Shown: positions 27,053 through 39,251, numbered from the stretch's first letter. The stretch: 64,000 bases of DNA from an uncultured Deferribacteraceae bacterium (GCA_947041165.1 CAMRCY010000006.1:1-64000), one strand, 5' to 3'. Notes: generated by a model not told the origin, from the letters alone. Numbers and translations are program-made.

Positions 27053-28019
27053 TATGTTTAAAATAAATATTATTGTTGTTTTTTTATTGGTTGTATCGAT
27101 CACGAATGTGTACTCTCAACTAGAGCTTGATACAGATTCAGATTCGGCAGCACGAGGCAAACTTGTCAATACTGATACTGATAATAGTAGCGATAATGAT
27201 AGCGATAATGATAATGAAACTGAAGTTGAAGTTGAAGAAATAATTGATCCAGATGCAGCGGGCACATCGATGGATTCTAATAACATTTTAGCAGATGTTC
27301 CGATCGATGATATCATCGAGGCTGTTGGAGTTATCAAAGTTTCTGGTGTAAATTTTAGAGGTGAACCGAACGAGAAAAGTCGTATAGTTCGTAAATCTCT
27401 TCAAGGCGAGCGTATCATTATTCTTGGAGAAACAAAAGATTGGTTTCTAGTTAGAATGTACAATAACCGTGATGCTTACATATTCAAAAAGTATGTTAAA
27501 ATAGACAGGATTTATACGAACGAAAGAGGCACAAATAAATCAGTTAATAAGAAAGTTTTTATAGAGATTGATGATCTAGTAGATGAGTTTAATCTTGTTG
27601 TTAGAAAATCAAAATATGCTAAAACAAATCGTATTATCCCTTATCTAGAGATTTTAGATGCAAAGAAAGTTAGAGGAAAAGTAATTATCACTTTTTTATA
27701 TTCTGCAAATAATCTAGATGGTAAAATTGTTCCATCACTTAAAAGCAATGGGATACAAGATGAAACGATATATTTTCTTGAGCATCTTATTTCTAAACTT
27801 ATGTTATCAGATGTGAGTGAGATTGAGGTTATAATTAAAACACCTATCTTTAATTCTACTGGAGTTTTTGCAAAAGGCAAAATGAGTGAGTACTCTAAAT
27901 TATATGTTGATGTTTCAAAAGTTGATTTACGTGATATCAAAAAGGATGAGAGATTTTTATGGAAATATATAAAATCAACTCATGACAAAACAGATCTTTT
28001 CAGAAGTTACCCTTATTAG
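27045..28019 (+). CDS. Secreted protein with an SH3b domain
   Basis: A 324-aa protein with a signal peptide (hydrophobic residues 8-20, likely cut after NVYSQ). An Asp/Ser/Asn-rich and Glu-rich low-complexity linker follows at about residues 25-75. The bacterial SH3 domain is at about 95-155 (GVNFRGEPNEKSRIVRKSLQGE and WFLVRMYNNRDAYIFKKYVKI). The C-terminal alpha/beta region at 175-315 is unassigned. SH3b domains usually bind peptidoglycan, so a periplasmic role is likely. It overlaps ychF by 8 bp and moaC follows 19 bp later. Confidence 0.85.
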   Translation: MYNMFKINIIVVFLLVVSITNVYSQLELDTDSDSAARGKLVNTDTDNSSDNDSDNDNETEVEVEEIIDPDAAGTSMDSNNILADVPIDDIIEAVGVIKVSGVNFRGEPNEKSRIVRKSLQGERIIILGETKDWFLVRMYNNRDAYIFKKYVKIDRIYTNERGTNKSVNKKVFIEIDDLVDEFNLVVRKSKYAKTNRIIPYLEILDAKKVRGKVIITFLYSANNLDGKIVPSLKSNGIQDETIYFLEHLISKLMLSDVSEIEVIIKTPIFNSTGVFAKGKMSEYSKLYVDVSKVDLRDIKKDERFLWKYIKSTHDKTDLFRSYPY

Positions 28020-28038
28020 TTTATATTAGGAGTTTGAT

Positions 28039-28507
28039 ATGTCGTTCACACATTTTGATGAAAATGGCGCAAGCAGAATGGTTGATGTATCTGAAAAACA
28101 GATAACAAAACGTACAGCAGTTGCTGTGTCAACAATACAGATGAAGAAAGAAACATTGCTTGCTATATCAGATATGAAGATAAAAAAAGGTGATGTTTTA
28201 GAGGTTGCAAGGCTCGCTGCCATCATGGGTGTTAAACAAACATCAAGCTTAATTCCGTTATGTCATCCATTGAGTATTTCTGCTGTTGCAGTGGACTTTA
28301 CTATTGATACTGAAAAATCAACTATAACATCAGAGGTTACAGTTACTGTATCATCACAAACAGGTGTTGAGATGGAAGCGTTAACTGGAGCATCAATATC
28401 AGCACTTACAATATATGATATGTGTAAAGCGATAGATAAAGATATGGTTATGAGTGATATAAAATTGATGAAAAAAAGTGGTGGCAGATCGGGAGAATAT
28501 ATTCGTA

Positions 28508-28515
<8 letters not shown>
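28039..28515 (+). CDS. moaC: Cyclic pyranopterin monophosphate synthase
   Basis: A 158-aa enzyme of molybdenum cofactor synthesis that converts 3',8-cyclo-GTP (made by MoaA) to cPMP. Segments MVDVSEKQITKRTA, ARLAAIMGVKQTSSLIPLCHPL, TGVEMEALTGAS and the C-terminal IKLMKKSGGRSGEY with the catalytic lysines are all present. Length is normal. nadE begins inside its last codons. moaA is not in the window. Confidence 0.97.
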
Positions 28516-30855
<2,340 letters not shown>

Positions 30856-30909
30856 ATAACGATTGTAGAATTTCAATTAAGATAATTTATTAGATGTTAG
30901 AATTATATA

Positions 30910-30952
30910 GATGCTAGAATTATGTAGCTATATAATTTTGGCATCTTTTTTT
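30910..30952 (+). terminator. Rho-independent terminator of guaB
   Basis: GATGC..AATTAT pairs with ATAATT..GCATC across a short loop (30910-30945). A run of T (30945-30952) follows directly. Confidence 0.8.
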
Positions 30953-31332
30953 GTTTATAATGACTATTATTATACTACTTTTTTGTATTTAATTTAATTA
31001 TTTATCTACTGTTTCTCGTTCTAAATAGTAATGATGTGGTAGATATTTCTACATTTTACAGTAAACTTTCAGCTAAAACCCTTATGTTTAGATAGATTAG
31101 ATAAGTAGAATTATAGATAATAATGATGAGAAAATTATCAATATACTCTTTCAGATATTAGATATAATAAACTTGTTTTATATAATTGTTGTGCTATGTC
31201 TTGCCACAATAAGTAGAATGTGATATGCTGTGATATGAAATTACTTAGCATTATCATGTGTTTAGAGTGATTTTATATTGATTTATGTTTAATGGATAAA
31301 AAGGTTGCAATAAATATGGTGAGGAAAAATAA
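30953..31332. other. Non-coding spacer, nothing recognised
   Basis: About 380 bp of AT-rich sequence between the guaB terminator and the tRNA-Leu. I see no open frame with a ribosome site, no repeat and no clear RNA fold. Confidence 0.6.
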
Positions 31333-31415
31333 TGCCGCAGACGAGATTTGAACTCGTACAAGCGTTGCTCACCACCCCCTCAAGATGGCGTGTCTACCAA
31401 TTCCACCACTGCGGC
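31333..31415 (-). tRNA. tRNA-Leu (anticodon GAG)
   Basis: Read on the minus strand: acceptor stem GCCGCAG/CTGCGGC, D-arm GGTGGAATTGGTAGACACGC, anticodon stem CCATC/GGTGG around loop TTGAGGG (anticodon GAG), a class II long variable arm, T-arm with GTTCAAATC, and discriminator A. The CCA end is not encoded. It is the only minus-strand gene in the 17.7-46.8 kb region. Confidence 0.93.
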
Positions 31416-31565
31416 ATAGTCTTAGAATTTATAGTAATAAATCTATATTGTCAATAATAATGATTATGTATGGATAATGTTGTTACTATATCTTTAATAT
31501 TGCAATATTTTGGAAATATAACTAAAATGTAATTAGAATGAGTAATTTTTGATACGAGGTATAAG

Positions 31566-32240
31566 TTGATAAACTTCACTGATGTAAATCTATCTTTTAC
31601 GGCAGGAATGAATGCGTTAAATGGTGTTGACCTTGAGATAACAAGGGGCGAGTTTGTATATGTTATCGGTAAATCTGGAGCAGGCAAATCATCATTTTTA
31701 CGTTTAATTTATGCAGATGTCATGCCAACACGTGGTCTTGTGAAAGTAGATGGTTGTGATATTAGATCGTTAGGCAGATTACAGATACCTTATTTTAGAA
31801 GAAAAATAGGTATAATTTTTCAAGACTATAAGTTAATAGAAAGTTGCACGGTTTTTGATAATATCAAGCTTGCAACCGATATATATTATAAATTAAGATC
31901 GGAAGTAAAAGATGATATATATCTACTTTTACGAGATGTTGGAATATTTGAAAAACGTGATGAACTTGTATGTAATTTATCAGGTGGAGAGAAACAGAGG
32001 GTAGCGATAGTTAGGGCTTTAATTAACAATCCTCAAGTAATAATCGCAGATGAGCCAACAGGTAATTTAGATCATGAAACTGCAGAAAATATTATGCAGA
32101 TACTTAATAAATTGAGATTAGCAGGAACAACAATTTTGATAGCAACACACGATGATAATATTAGACAGCGATATCCTGCACGAGAGATTAGATTAGATAA
32201 AGGGAAAGTTATCTCTGATATGGGTGCTGATAGTGAATAA
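31566..32240 (+). CDS. ftsE: Cell-division ATP-binding protein FtsE
   Basis: A 224-aa ABC ATPase. Walker A IGKSGAGKSSFLR, Q-loop IGIIFQDYKLIE, signature NLSGGEKQRVAIVRAL, Walker B VIIADEPTGNLD and the switch His in IATHDD are all intact. With FtsX it forms a membrane complex that uses ATP to activate septal cell-wall amidases through EnvC-type proteins. TTG 31566 has GAGGT 6 nt upstream. ftsX overlaps its end by 17 bp. Confidence 0.95.
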   Translation: MINFTDVNLSFTAGMNALNGVDLEITRGEFVYVIGKSGAGKSSFLRLIYADVMPTRGLVKVDGCDIRSLGRLQIPYFRRKIGIIFQDYKLIESCTVFDNIKLATDIYYKLRSEVKDDIYLLLRDVGIFEKRDELVCNLSGGEKQRVAIVRALINNPQVIIADEPTGNLDHETAENIMQILNKLRLAGTTILIATHDDNIRQRYPAREIRLDKGKVISDMGADSE

Positions 32241-33138
32241 TATAGTTAAAAACCGAAGCAAATTTATATACTTATTTATGCGTGGATTTAGAAACTTTTT
32301 AAGAGATTTTAAATCTAATATAGTCACATTTATCACAATCATCACGTTGATTATTCTGTTCAATATATTTAATTTAACATCGGTTGTGATCTCATCATTT
32401 CTATCATCTACAACATCTGTTGATTCGATAAGGGTTTATATGTTGGATGCAGATAAGGGTGATATATCGAAATTATCAACAGATCTAATATCGTTTGATG
32501 GAGTGGTTGATGTACAGATTTTTCTTCCAAGTGATTCGAAGAAGTTTATTGAAGCGAACACATCTAACATCAAAGGTTTAGATAAATTTTCTGAACAATT
32601 TTTTCCAACATTTATAGATGTTAAATTAAATGCTGAAGGTATTGATAATATCAAGGTATTGAAAGAAGAGATGTATAAATTGAGTAACGTTGAGTTTGTA
32701 AGTTACGGAGAGAAAGTTTTAGGCAAGTTTTTCCAGATAAAATTTATAACAAATGTGTTTATAATAGTGTTACTAATTCTTGTGTGTTTATCTCTAGCTT
32801 CAGTAATATTTAATGCAACTCGTATAAGTTTATATAAATATAATGAAGAGATGAAGGTATATTTATTAGTTGGTGGCACACGTCCATTTATATCAATGCC
32901 GTACATATTTTCATCTATGATAACATCGTTAGTCACATCAATTTTAGCGATAGTAATATTTGTTATGTTGTCTAGTTTTTTGAATTCATTGCTAGTAGAT
33001 ATAGATATTTTTATGAAAACTCCTCCTGTTTGGCACTACATATTTCAGATAATAATCCTTAATATATTTTCATTAATTTCTTCTGCAATAAGTGTAGTGT
33101 TATTTATAAAAAGAGTGTCGTCGGTTAATGATGTTTAA
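32224..33138 (+). CDS. ftsX: Cell-division protein FtsX
   Basis: A 304-aa inner-membrane protein with FtsX topology: a cytoplasmic start with RGFRNFLRDFKSN, a first transmembrane helix at about 37-60, a periplasmic loop of about 110 residues that would contact the EnvC-like coiled coil, and three more helices at about 180-200, 230-255 and 275-297. Sequence is divergent and the call rests on topology plus the ftsE-ftsX-envC order. GTG 32224 or GTG 32233 may be the true start; neither has a strong ribosome site. It overlaps the next gene by 11 bp. Confidence 0.92.
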   Translation: MLIVNNIVKNRSKFIYLFMRGFRNFLRDFKSNIVTFITIITLIILFNIFNLTSVVISSFLSSTTSVDSIRVYMLDADKGDISKLSTDLISFDGVVDVQIFLPSDSKKFIEANTSNIKGLDKFSEQFFPTFIDVKLNAEGIDNIKVLKEEMYKLSNVEFVSYGEKVLGKFFQIKFITNVFIIVLLILVCLSLASVIFNATRISLYKYNEEMKVYLLVGGTRPFISMPYIFSSMITSLVTSILAIVIFVMLSSFLNSLLVDIDIFMKTPPVWHYIFQIIILNIFSLISSAISVVLFIKRVSSVNDV

Positions 33139-34318
33139 GATATTTTTTATACTTTTCTTTTTACTCTCTTTCTGTTACAATTCTTACTCTTCTAATGATT
33201 ATAAAGAGTTGCGATCAGCTATCAAAAAAGAGGAAAAAGAACTTTTACAACTTAAAAATAGCGGTAAAGATCTATCTAAGAAAATCAGCTTAATTAACTC
33301 TAAGTTGGAAAACCATAAGAACGCATTAAGGTTATTAAATGATACGATCTCTGGTAGCAGTAAGAGGCTTAAAGAGATAGAGCGTGATGTTGCTAAAAAA
33401 GAACGTGAGATTAGAGAAAATAAAAAAGCAATCTCAAGAAGTATGGTTTATTTAGTGGACTCATTAGAGCATGGCGTTGCGAATATTTTAATAGCAAGAG
33501 ATGATAAAGTAGATGTTGTTGCATCTATGGAAATATTATCTTTAGCGAATGATAAACTTTTACGTTATATCGATGTCTTAAATTTAGATATCGAAAATTT
33601 AGATATCTTAAAGCAAGATGCTAAACTTGAGTCTGATAATTTAAGTGAGATTAAAGCACTTAGAGAGATCGAGCTTAAAGCAGTTGTTGATGAAAGCAAC
33701 AGTTATAAGAAAGCGCTTAAAGAAGTTAAAGGTGATGAGAACGCTCAAAAAGCAGTTGTCAACAATTTGAAACAGCGAGAGAAAGCATTAGAGCGACGTA
33801 TCAAAGAATCAGAAGATCGTAAGAAGAGAGAGCTTGCTGCAAAGAAAAAGCGTAATGCAAATAATCGCAATGCACGAGAAATTACAAGAGAAAATAATAA
33901 AGTAGTTGAAGGCAGTTCAGCGTTTGCAAAATCTAAAGGCAGTTTAGCTTATCCTATAAAGGGTAAGATAGTTGAAAAGTATGGCAGACATCTGATAGAA
34001 GATGCGAACACATATTTTTTTAATAAAGGTATCCGTATATTATCTACATCAAACGCAGTAGTAGTTTTGCCGTATAATGGTAAAGTTGAGTTTGCAGATT
34101 ATGTTAAAGGTTTTTTAAATCTTGTGATAGTTAGTCATGACGGTGGGTATTATACGGTTTACGGTAATTTAAGTTCAGTAAACGTTTCAGCGGGAGATAT
34201 ATTGAAGAAGGGTAGTTCGCTCGGGATGATAAATGGGTCTGAATCTATACCATCACAATTATATCTTGAAATTAGAAAATCAGAAGATGCTTTAAATCCA
34301 GAAATTTGGTTTAGATAG
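33128..34318 (+). CDS. EnvC-like murein hydrolase activator
   Basis: A 396-aa secreted protein: a signal peptide (residues 3-20), a long coiled coil (about 25-245, repeated Glu/Lys heptads) with an Arg/Lys-rich end, and a C-terminal LytM/M23 domain at about 270-396 (LAYPIKGKIVEKYG, SHDGGYYTVYGNLS, PSQLYLEIRK). The zinc-binding residues of active M23 peptidases are missing (YGNLS instead of YxHLS and no HxxxD), so it should activate an amidase rather than cut peptidoglycan itself, as EnvC does. Position directly after ftsEX supports this. ATG 33128 or 33131 are equivalent. Confidence 0.9.
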   Translation: MMFKIFFILFFLLSFCYNSYSSNDYKELRSAIKKEEKELLQLKNSGKDLSKKISLINSKLENHKNALRLLNDTISGSSKRLKEIERDVAKKEREIRENKKAISRSMVYLVDSLEHGVANILIARDDKVDVVASMEILSLANDKLLRYIDVLNLDIENLDILKQDAKLESDNLSEIKALREIELKAVVDESNSYKKALKEVKGDENAQKAVVNNLKQREKALERRIKESEDRKKRELAAKKKRNANNRNAREITRENNKVVEGSSAFAKSKGSLAYPIKGKIVEKYGRHLIEDANTYFFNKGIRILSTSNAVVVLPYNGKVEFADYVKGFLNLVIVSHDGGYYTVYGNLSSVNVSAGDILKKGSSLGMINGSESIPSQLYLEIRKSEDALNPEIWFR

Positions 34319-34357
34319 ATTGTATAAATAATATTAAATTGTTAGTGAGAATATTTT

Positions 34358-35686
34358 ATGAAAACATTTTTTAAGACTCTGTCAGTTCTTGTAGTTGCCG
34401 CAACATTTTTATTCGGTTCATATTTTGGTATAAACTTTCTTAGTAATAAGCAACAAGTGATTGCTGCAGAAGGCGATAAATATAAGGCGTTAGAGTCTTT
34501 TGGACAAACGCTATCATTAATAGAGTCATCTTATGTAGATGATGTTGAACAGCAGGAGATAATTTACGGAGCGATCAAAGGTATGCTTCAATCATTAGAT
34601 CCACACTCAACATTTTTCACACCAGCAACATATAAATCATTTAAGATCGGAACAACAGGTTCATTTGGTGGACTAGGTATAACGATTGGTATGAGAGATG
34701 AGATGATAACTATCATATCGCCGATTGATGGTACTCCTGCTGCGAAAGCTGGAATAAAGTCAGGTGATATAATTATCAAGATAGAAGATGAATCAACAAT
34801 GGGAATGACATTAGAAGATGCAACATCTAGAATGCGTGGTAAGGCTGGAACTAAAATTAATATCACTCTTGCAAGAAAGGGCGAGAATGAGCCTATTGAA
34901 CTGGTTATCGTACGTGACATTATAAAAATCAAATCTGTTAAATATGAGAAGATAGATGATATCGGATATATTAGATTAGCTCAATTTCAAGACAGCTCAA
35001 CTAAAGAGATGTTAGAGGCGTTAAAAGCTTTAGAGAAAGAGGGTGTTAAAGGATATATATTTGATCTACGAAATAACTCTGGTGGATTATTGACAGAGGC
35101 GATCAACATATCTTCATTATTTTTAGAGAAAGATAAGACTGTTGTTTACACAAGAGATAGATCTAAAAAAGAGAACCATTTTAAAACTCGCAATGTTGGT
35201 TTTAGAGATACGAAGAAACCTATTATAATGATAGTGAATGAAGGATCAGCATCAGCGTCAGAGATTTTAGCTGGAGCATTTCAAGATTACGAAAGAGCGT
35301 TAGTAATAGGAACAAACACATTTGGTAAAGCATCTGTTCAATCTATAATTGAGATGGCAGATGGTTCGGCTGTAAAATTAACAACTGCTAGATATTATAC
35401 ACCACTTGGTAGATCAATACAGGGTACAGGTGTTAAGCCTGATATCGTTGTTGAAAGTGGAAAAGTAGAGATAGATAAAAATCAAAGATTTCTTAAAGAG
35501 TCAGATCTAACTAATCATTTAGTTGGTGAAAACGAGAAGAAGAAAGCGAAAGAAGATAAAACTAAAAAAGTTTCAAAAGATGATAAAAAGAAATCATCGG
35601 AAATAATTCAAGATGGAGATTATCAGTTCATGTCTGCTATGCAGTTATTGAACGGTATTATAAAATATGGCAAGACCAACGACTAA
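34358..35686 (+). CDS. C-terminal processing peptidase (S41 family)
   Basis: A 442-aa periplasmic serine protease with an N-terminal signal/anchor helix (about 8-27). A PDZ domain spans about 95-175 (GGLGITIGMRDE, AAKAGIKSGDIIIKI). The S41 core has DLRNNSGGLL, the catalytic Ser in EGSASASE near residue 299 and the catalytic Lys in FGKASVQ near 323. A Lys/Asp-rich C-terminal tail follows. CtpA-type proteases often trim cell-wall hydrolases, which fits its position after the division genes. The deacetylase gene starts inside its last codons. Confidence 0.94.
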   Translation: MKTFFKTLSVLVVAATFLFGSYFGINFLSNKQQVIAAEGDKYKALESFGQTLSLIESSYVDDVEQQEIIYGAIKGMLQSLDPHSTFFTPATYKSFKIGTTGSFGGLGITIGMRDEMITIISPIDGTPAAKAGIKSGDIIIKIEDESTMGMTLEDATSRMRGKAGTKINITLARKGENEPIELVIVRDIIKIKSVKYEKIDDIGYIRLAQFQDSSTKEMLEALKALEKEGVKGYIFDLRNNSGGLLTEAINISSLFLEKDKTVVYTRDRSKKENHFKTRNVGFRDTKKPIIMIVNEGSASASEILAGAFQDYERALVIGTNTFGKASVQSIIEMADGSAVKLTTARYYTPLGRSIQGTGVKPDIVVESGKVEIDKNQRFLKESDLTNHLVGENEKKKAKEDKTKKVSKDDKKKSSEIIQDGDYQFMSAMQLLNGIIKYGKTND

Positions 35687-37052
35687 GAAACCTGCAGCTA
35701 GAAGACCTATTAATAGTAGGAGACCTGCAACTAGACGTGCTAAGAAATCGTCTAAAATGTATATCCTTTACTTTATGGCACTTGCACTAGTGCTTACTAT
35801 TTTTATCGGATTATCTATCTACACTTTATCAGAAGATAGAAATGCAGCTGCAGCAAATAACGGTGAAAGTAATAACTCAAAAGATATTGCTAAAAAAGAT
35901 AGCAGTAAGCAAGAGCAATTAAAAGAGGTTGCTGCAGTTAGTGATATGGTTAGAGATAATGATATCCTATCTAAAATTAATCTTATTTTAATGGATTATG
36001 AAGTAGCAGAATCATCTATAAGTGAAGTGGTTAGGGATAATGATGCAGGACAAGATATCTTTATTCATATTGCGTTAGTACCCTCTTTATCTAAAGAGAT
36101 CAGAGGCACACTTAAAAAGATTTTAAAAGCTAATGAGTATAAGACAAAAGATATTAGTAATAAATTAATTGCATCTGACAATATTAATAATATTGAAATT
36201 GTGTTCTTTGATAGTTATAAAGAGTTGAAAGAAGTTAAGAGTAATAAGAGTGAGCCTGAACGTCCAAAAACGGTGGCTAAAGTTGCACCTAAGAAAAACG
36301 TAAAAGCTTTAGTTGTTAAAGAGAAGGCAAAAGCTGTTAAGGCAAATGATGGAAGACCTACTCCTCCTGCAAGATCTGAAGTAATAGTTAGAATGGCTAT
36401 TTTGTTAGATGATGCTGGTGCTAACTATGAGATTATAGAGCGATTTTTGATGGAGAATAAATATCCAGTAGCAGTCGCTGTATTGCCATACTTACAATAT
36501 TCAAAAGAGATAGCTTATGCTATTTCATCATATAAGAAAACTTTATTTCTACACCTTCCGATGCAGCCTAAATCGTATCCAACAACAGATCCTGGAGAGG
36601 GTGCACTACTTGTTAATATGCCTGAGGTAATAGTTAAGGAGTTAACAAAAAAAGCACTTGATTCTTTCGATGTTTATGTTGATGGTGTGAACAATCACAT
36701 GGGCTCAGCTTTTACAGAAGATAGAGAGAAGATGAGACAAGCATTATCAGTTGTGAAAGGTTACACAGATTTATTTGTGGATAGCAAAACATCATCAGGA
36801 TCGGTTGCTTATGATGAGTGTGTGAGTCAAGGTATGCGTTGTGCAATGAACAATCATTTTATAGATAATCAAAACGATGTTAATAAAATAATTGAAAAGT
36901 TATATGAAGCTGCAGAGTATGCAAAAAAACATGGTGAAGTTTTAGTTATAGGACATATGCGTAGCAAAACTTTAGATGCACTTGAGATTGCACTTCCGAT
37001 ATTAGAAGACAGAAAGATTATTATTGTGCCTGTAGAGCAAGTAGTAAAATAG
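35667..37052 (+). CDS. Divergent polysaccharide deacetylase (YibQ family)
   Basis: A 461-aa protein: a basic, Pro/Arg/Lys-rich N-terminal tail of 30 residues, one membrane anchor at about 31-52, a charged variable linker (about 60-235), and the deacetylase-like TIM-barrel at about 245-460. Family segments are MAILLDDAGANYEII, VAVLPYLQYSKEIA, LFLHLPMQPKSYP, VDGVNNHMGSAFTEDRE and FVDSKTSSGSVAY. Its substrate is unknown, presumably an envelope glycan. It commonly follows envC and ctpA in related genomes. The last 55 bp belong to an 86-bp unit that is repeated twice more downstream. Confidence 0.9.
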   Translation: MARPTTKKPAARRPINSRRPATRRAKKSSKMYILYFMALALVLTIFIGLSIYTLSEDRNAAAANNGESNNSKDIAKKDSSKQEQLKEVAAVSDMVRDNDILSKINLILMDYEVAESSISEVVRDNDAGQDIFIHIALVPSLSKEIRGTLKKILKANEYKTKDISNKLIASDNINNIEIVFFDSYKELKEVKSNKSEPERPKTVAKVAPKKNVKALVVKEKAKAVKANDGRPTPPARSEVIVRMAILLDDAGANYEIIERFLMENKYPVAVAVLPYLQYSKEIAYAISSYKKTLFLHLPMQPKSYPTTDPGEGALLVNMPEVIVKELTKKALDSFDVYVDGVNNHMGSAFTEDREKMRQALSVVKGYTDLFVDSKTSSGSVAYDECVSQGMRCAMNNHFIDNQNDVNKIIEKLYEAAEYAKKHGEVLVIGHMRSKTLDALEIALPILEDRKIIIVPVEQVVK

Positions 37053-37240
37053 TAATAGATTAGATGCAAATTATTGTATTTTTGATATTAGAAGACAGAA
37101 AGATTATTATTGTGCCTGTAGAGCAAGTAGTAAAAAAGTAATAGATTAGATGCAAATTATTGCACTTTTGATATTAAGGTACAGAAAGATTATTATTGTG
37201 CAGTTTGTAAGTAATAAAATAGTAAGATAAGAAAGTAAAA
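36998..37240. repeat. 86-bp tandem repeat made of a gene 3' end
   Basis: The unit begins GATATTAGAAGACAGAAAG at 36998, inside the deacetylase gene, and includes its stop and 31 bp of spacer. A nearly identical copy starts at 37084 and a more diverged one at 37170. The period is exactly 86 bp both times. Copies 2 and 3 are outside the reading frame and non-coding, with a few substitutions only. Confidence 0.95.
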
Positions 37241-37245
37241 ATATT

Positions 37246-38244
37246 ATGTTAATTTTAGGTATAGAAACCTCTTGTGATGAAACCTCTTTAGCACTCTATA
37301 ATTCAGAGTCGAGCTTTATTGATGGTAATAATCAGTATAAAGGTAAGATAGTTGCTTCAAAGATTTTTTCACAAGATTTTATCCATTCACGTTTCGGTGG
37401 TGTAATTCCAGAGATTGCATCACGTAATCATATTATTAAAATTAAACCTTTATACGAAGATCTTTTAAAAGATGCGTGTATATCTCCTAAGGATATAGAT
37501 GTTATCGGTGTAACTACAACTCCAGGCCTTATAGGTTCTTTATTTGTAGGGGTTAGTTTTGCCAAAGGATTGGGTTACGCACTTTCAGTTCCGGTTGTTC
37601 CTATTCATCATTTATCGGCTCATATTTTAGCAGCCGAGCTTACGCATAGAGATCTAAAACCTCCATACTTAGCATTAATAGTTTCAGGTGGACACACGCA
37701 TATTTTTGATGTTGATGTGTCGTATAACTTTAGGTTGATGGTGCGAACTGTTGATGATGCAGCTGGTGAAGTTTTTGATAAAGTTGCGAAAGTGATTGCG
37801 GGGATTTATCCAGGTGGAGTATATATTGAGAACCTTGCAAAAACTGGTGATAAGTTAAAGGTAAGATTTCCTATAGCGTTTAGAAAAGAAGATAAGTTTA
37901 GTTTTTCAGGTTTAAAAACTTCGGTAATAAATTGTATTAGATCAGGTGAATACAGCAATGAAGATGTAGCTGCATCGTTTCAACATACTGTTGCGAAAAC
38001 TTTATCGGATAAAGTTTTTACAATTGCAGATAGGTTAGGTAGAGATAAAATAGTTGTATCAGGTGGGGTTGCTTCAAACGGTTATTTGCGAGAAGTTTTT
38101 CAGTCAAACAATAAGTATGAAGTTTATTTTCCTACAAAATATTTATGTACAGATAACGGAGATATGATAGCGTACGCTACATATAAATTTTATTCAAAGA
38201 AGGAGTTTTTGTCTATGGGTGCGACTGCATCGGACAGAATGTAG
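37246..38244 (+). CDS. tsaD: tRNA N6-adenosine threonylcarbamoyltransferase TsaD
   Basis: A 332-aa ASKHA-fold protein that transfers threonylcarbamoyl to A37 of ANN-reading tRNAs with TsaB and TsaE. Motifs are GIETSCDETS at the start, the metal site HHLSAH at about residue 122, SGGHTHIFDV, DDAAGEVFDKVAK and VVSGGVASNGYLR. Length is normal. dus follows after 8 bp; both act on tRNA. Confidence 0.97.
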   Translation: MLILGIETSCDETSLALYNSESSFIDGNNQYKGKIVASKIFSQDFIHSRFGGVIPEIASRNHIIKIKPLYEDLLKDACISPKDIDVIGVTTTPGLIGSLFVGVSFAKGLGYALSVPVVPIHHLSAHILAAELTHRDLKPPYLALIVSGGHTHIFDVDVSYNFRLMVRTVDDAAGEVFDKVAKVIAGIYPGGVYIENLAKTGDKLKVRFPIAFRKEDKFSFSGLKTSVINCIRSGEYSNEDVAASFQHTVAKTLSDKVFTIADRLGRDKIVVSGGVASNGYLREVFQSNNKYEVYFPTKYLCTDNGDMIAYATYKFYSKKEFLSMGATASDRM

Positions 38245-38252
38245 GATATATT

Positions 38253-39239
38253 ATGGGTGATTTTTTTAGAGATAATTTAGCTAAATCGGATCTTGTAGCA
38301 GCACCGATGGCGGGTATATCTATACCACCATTTAGAAAAATTTTAAGAAAGTTTTTTGATGGATTAGTTTACAGTGAGATGATATCAGTTGAAGGTTTAT
38401 CAAGACTTGGTAAAGAAAGTGTGGAGTATTTAAATAGATATGAAGGTGAGCAGTTATTAGTTCATCAGCTGTTCGGTGGTAATCCATCAACATATTCTGA
38501 GGCTATAAAAGTGATAGAGGATACGCACCATATAGAAGCGTATGATGTGAACGCTGGTTGTCCTGTTAGAAAGGTAATGAAGTCAAGTTCAGGTTCAGCA
38601 TTGCTTGAAGATTTGCCAAGACTTAGAGCTATAATGAAATCGATTAGATCATCAACAGAGAAACCTTTTTCATTAAAGATAAGGGTGGGGATTGATGATA
38701 AAAAGTTAGTATATAATGAAGTGCTAAATATTGTAGAGGGCGAGGGTGTGAACGCTCTTATCATTCATGCAAGAACGAAAAAGGATCAATTTTCAGGCAC
38801 AGTTAGATATGATATTTTAGAAGAGGTTGCATCGAAAGCAACAATTCCAATTATCGGTAACGGTTCGGTATATGATTACGATTCTTATTTGAAAATGAAG
38901 TCAACAGGTGTTGATGGAGTAATGATCGCACGAGGAATGATGCACACACCATGGCTTTTCAAAGTTATTGAGAGTAAGGGCGATTATTCAATAAGTAGTA
39001 AGGAGATATTATCGTTGTTGTTAGAGATGTATCAAGATATGAAAATAGAGGCGTTAAGACGTGATGATGAACTAGAAAGATTTAAAAAGATAAATCATTA
39101 CAAGCAGATATTTATAAAATTTTCATTATGGTTCTCAAGAAATTTACGTGACGCTACAACGTTTAGAAAAAACTTATATCAGTGTAAAGATATTAGTGAA
39201 ATAATAGATCAAGTTGATATATTTTACAAATCAGCGTAG
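38253..39239 (+). CDS. dus: tRNA-dihydrouridine synthase
   Basis: A 328-aa FMN-dependent enzyme that reduces uridines in tRNA. Segments APMAGISIPPFRKIL, VYSEMISVEGL, the catalytic Cys in DVNAGCPVRKV near residue 101, GSALLEDL, LIIHARTK and the FMN phosphate site IIGNGSVYDYD and GVMIARGMMHTPW are present. Which Dus subgroup it belongs to cannot be told by eye. It is 8 bp after tsaD. Confidence 0.95.
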   Translation: MGDFFRDNLAKSDLVAAPMAGISIPPFRKILRKFFDGLVYSEMISVEGLSRLGKESVEYLNRYEGEQLLVHQLFGGNPSTYSEAIKVIEDTHHIEAYDVNAGCPVRKVMKSSSGSALLEDLPRLRAIMKSIRSSTEKPFSLKIRVGIDDKKLVYNEVLNIVEGEGVNALIIHARTKKDQFSGTVRYDILEEVASKATIPIIGNGSVYDYDSYLKMKSTGVDGVMIARGMMHTPWLFKVIESKGDYSISSKEILSLLLEMYQDMKIEALRRDDELERFKKINHYKQIFIKFSLWFSRNLRDATTFRKNLYQCKDISEIIDQVDIFYKSA

Positions 39240-39251
39240 TGATTTAGATGT

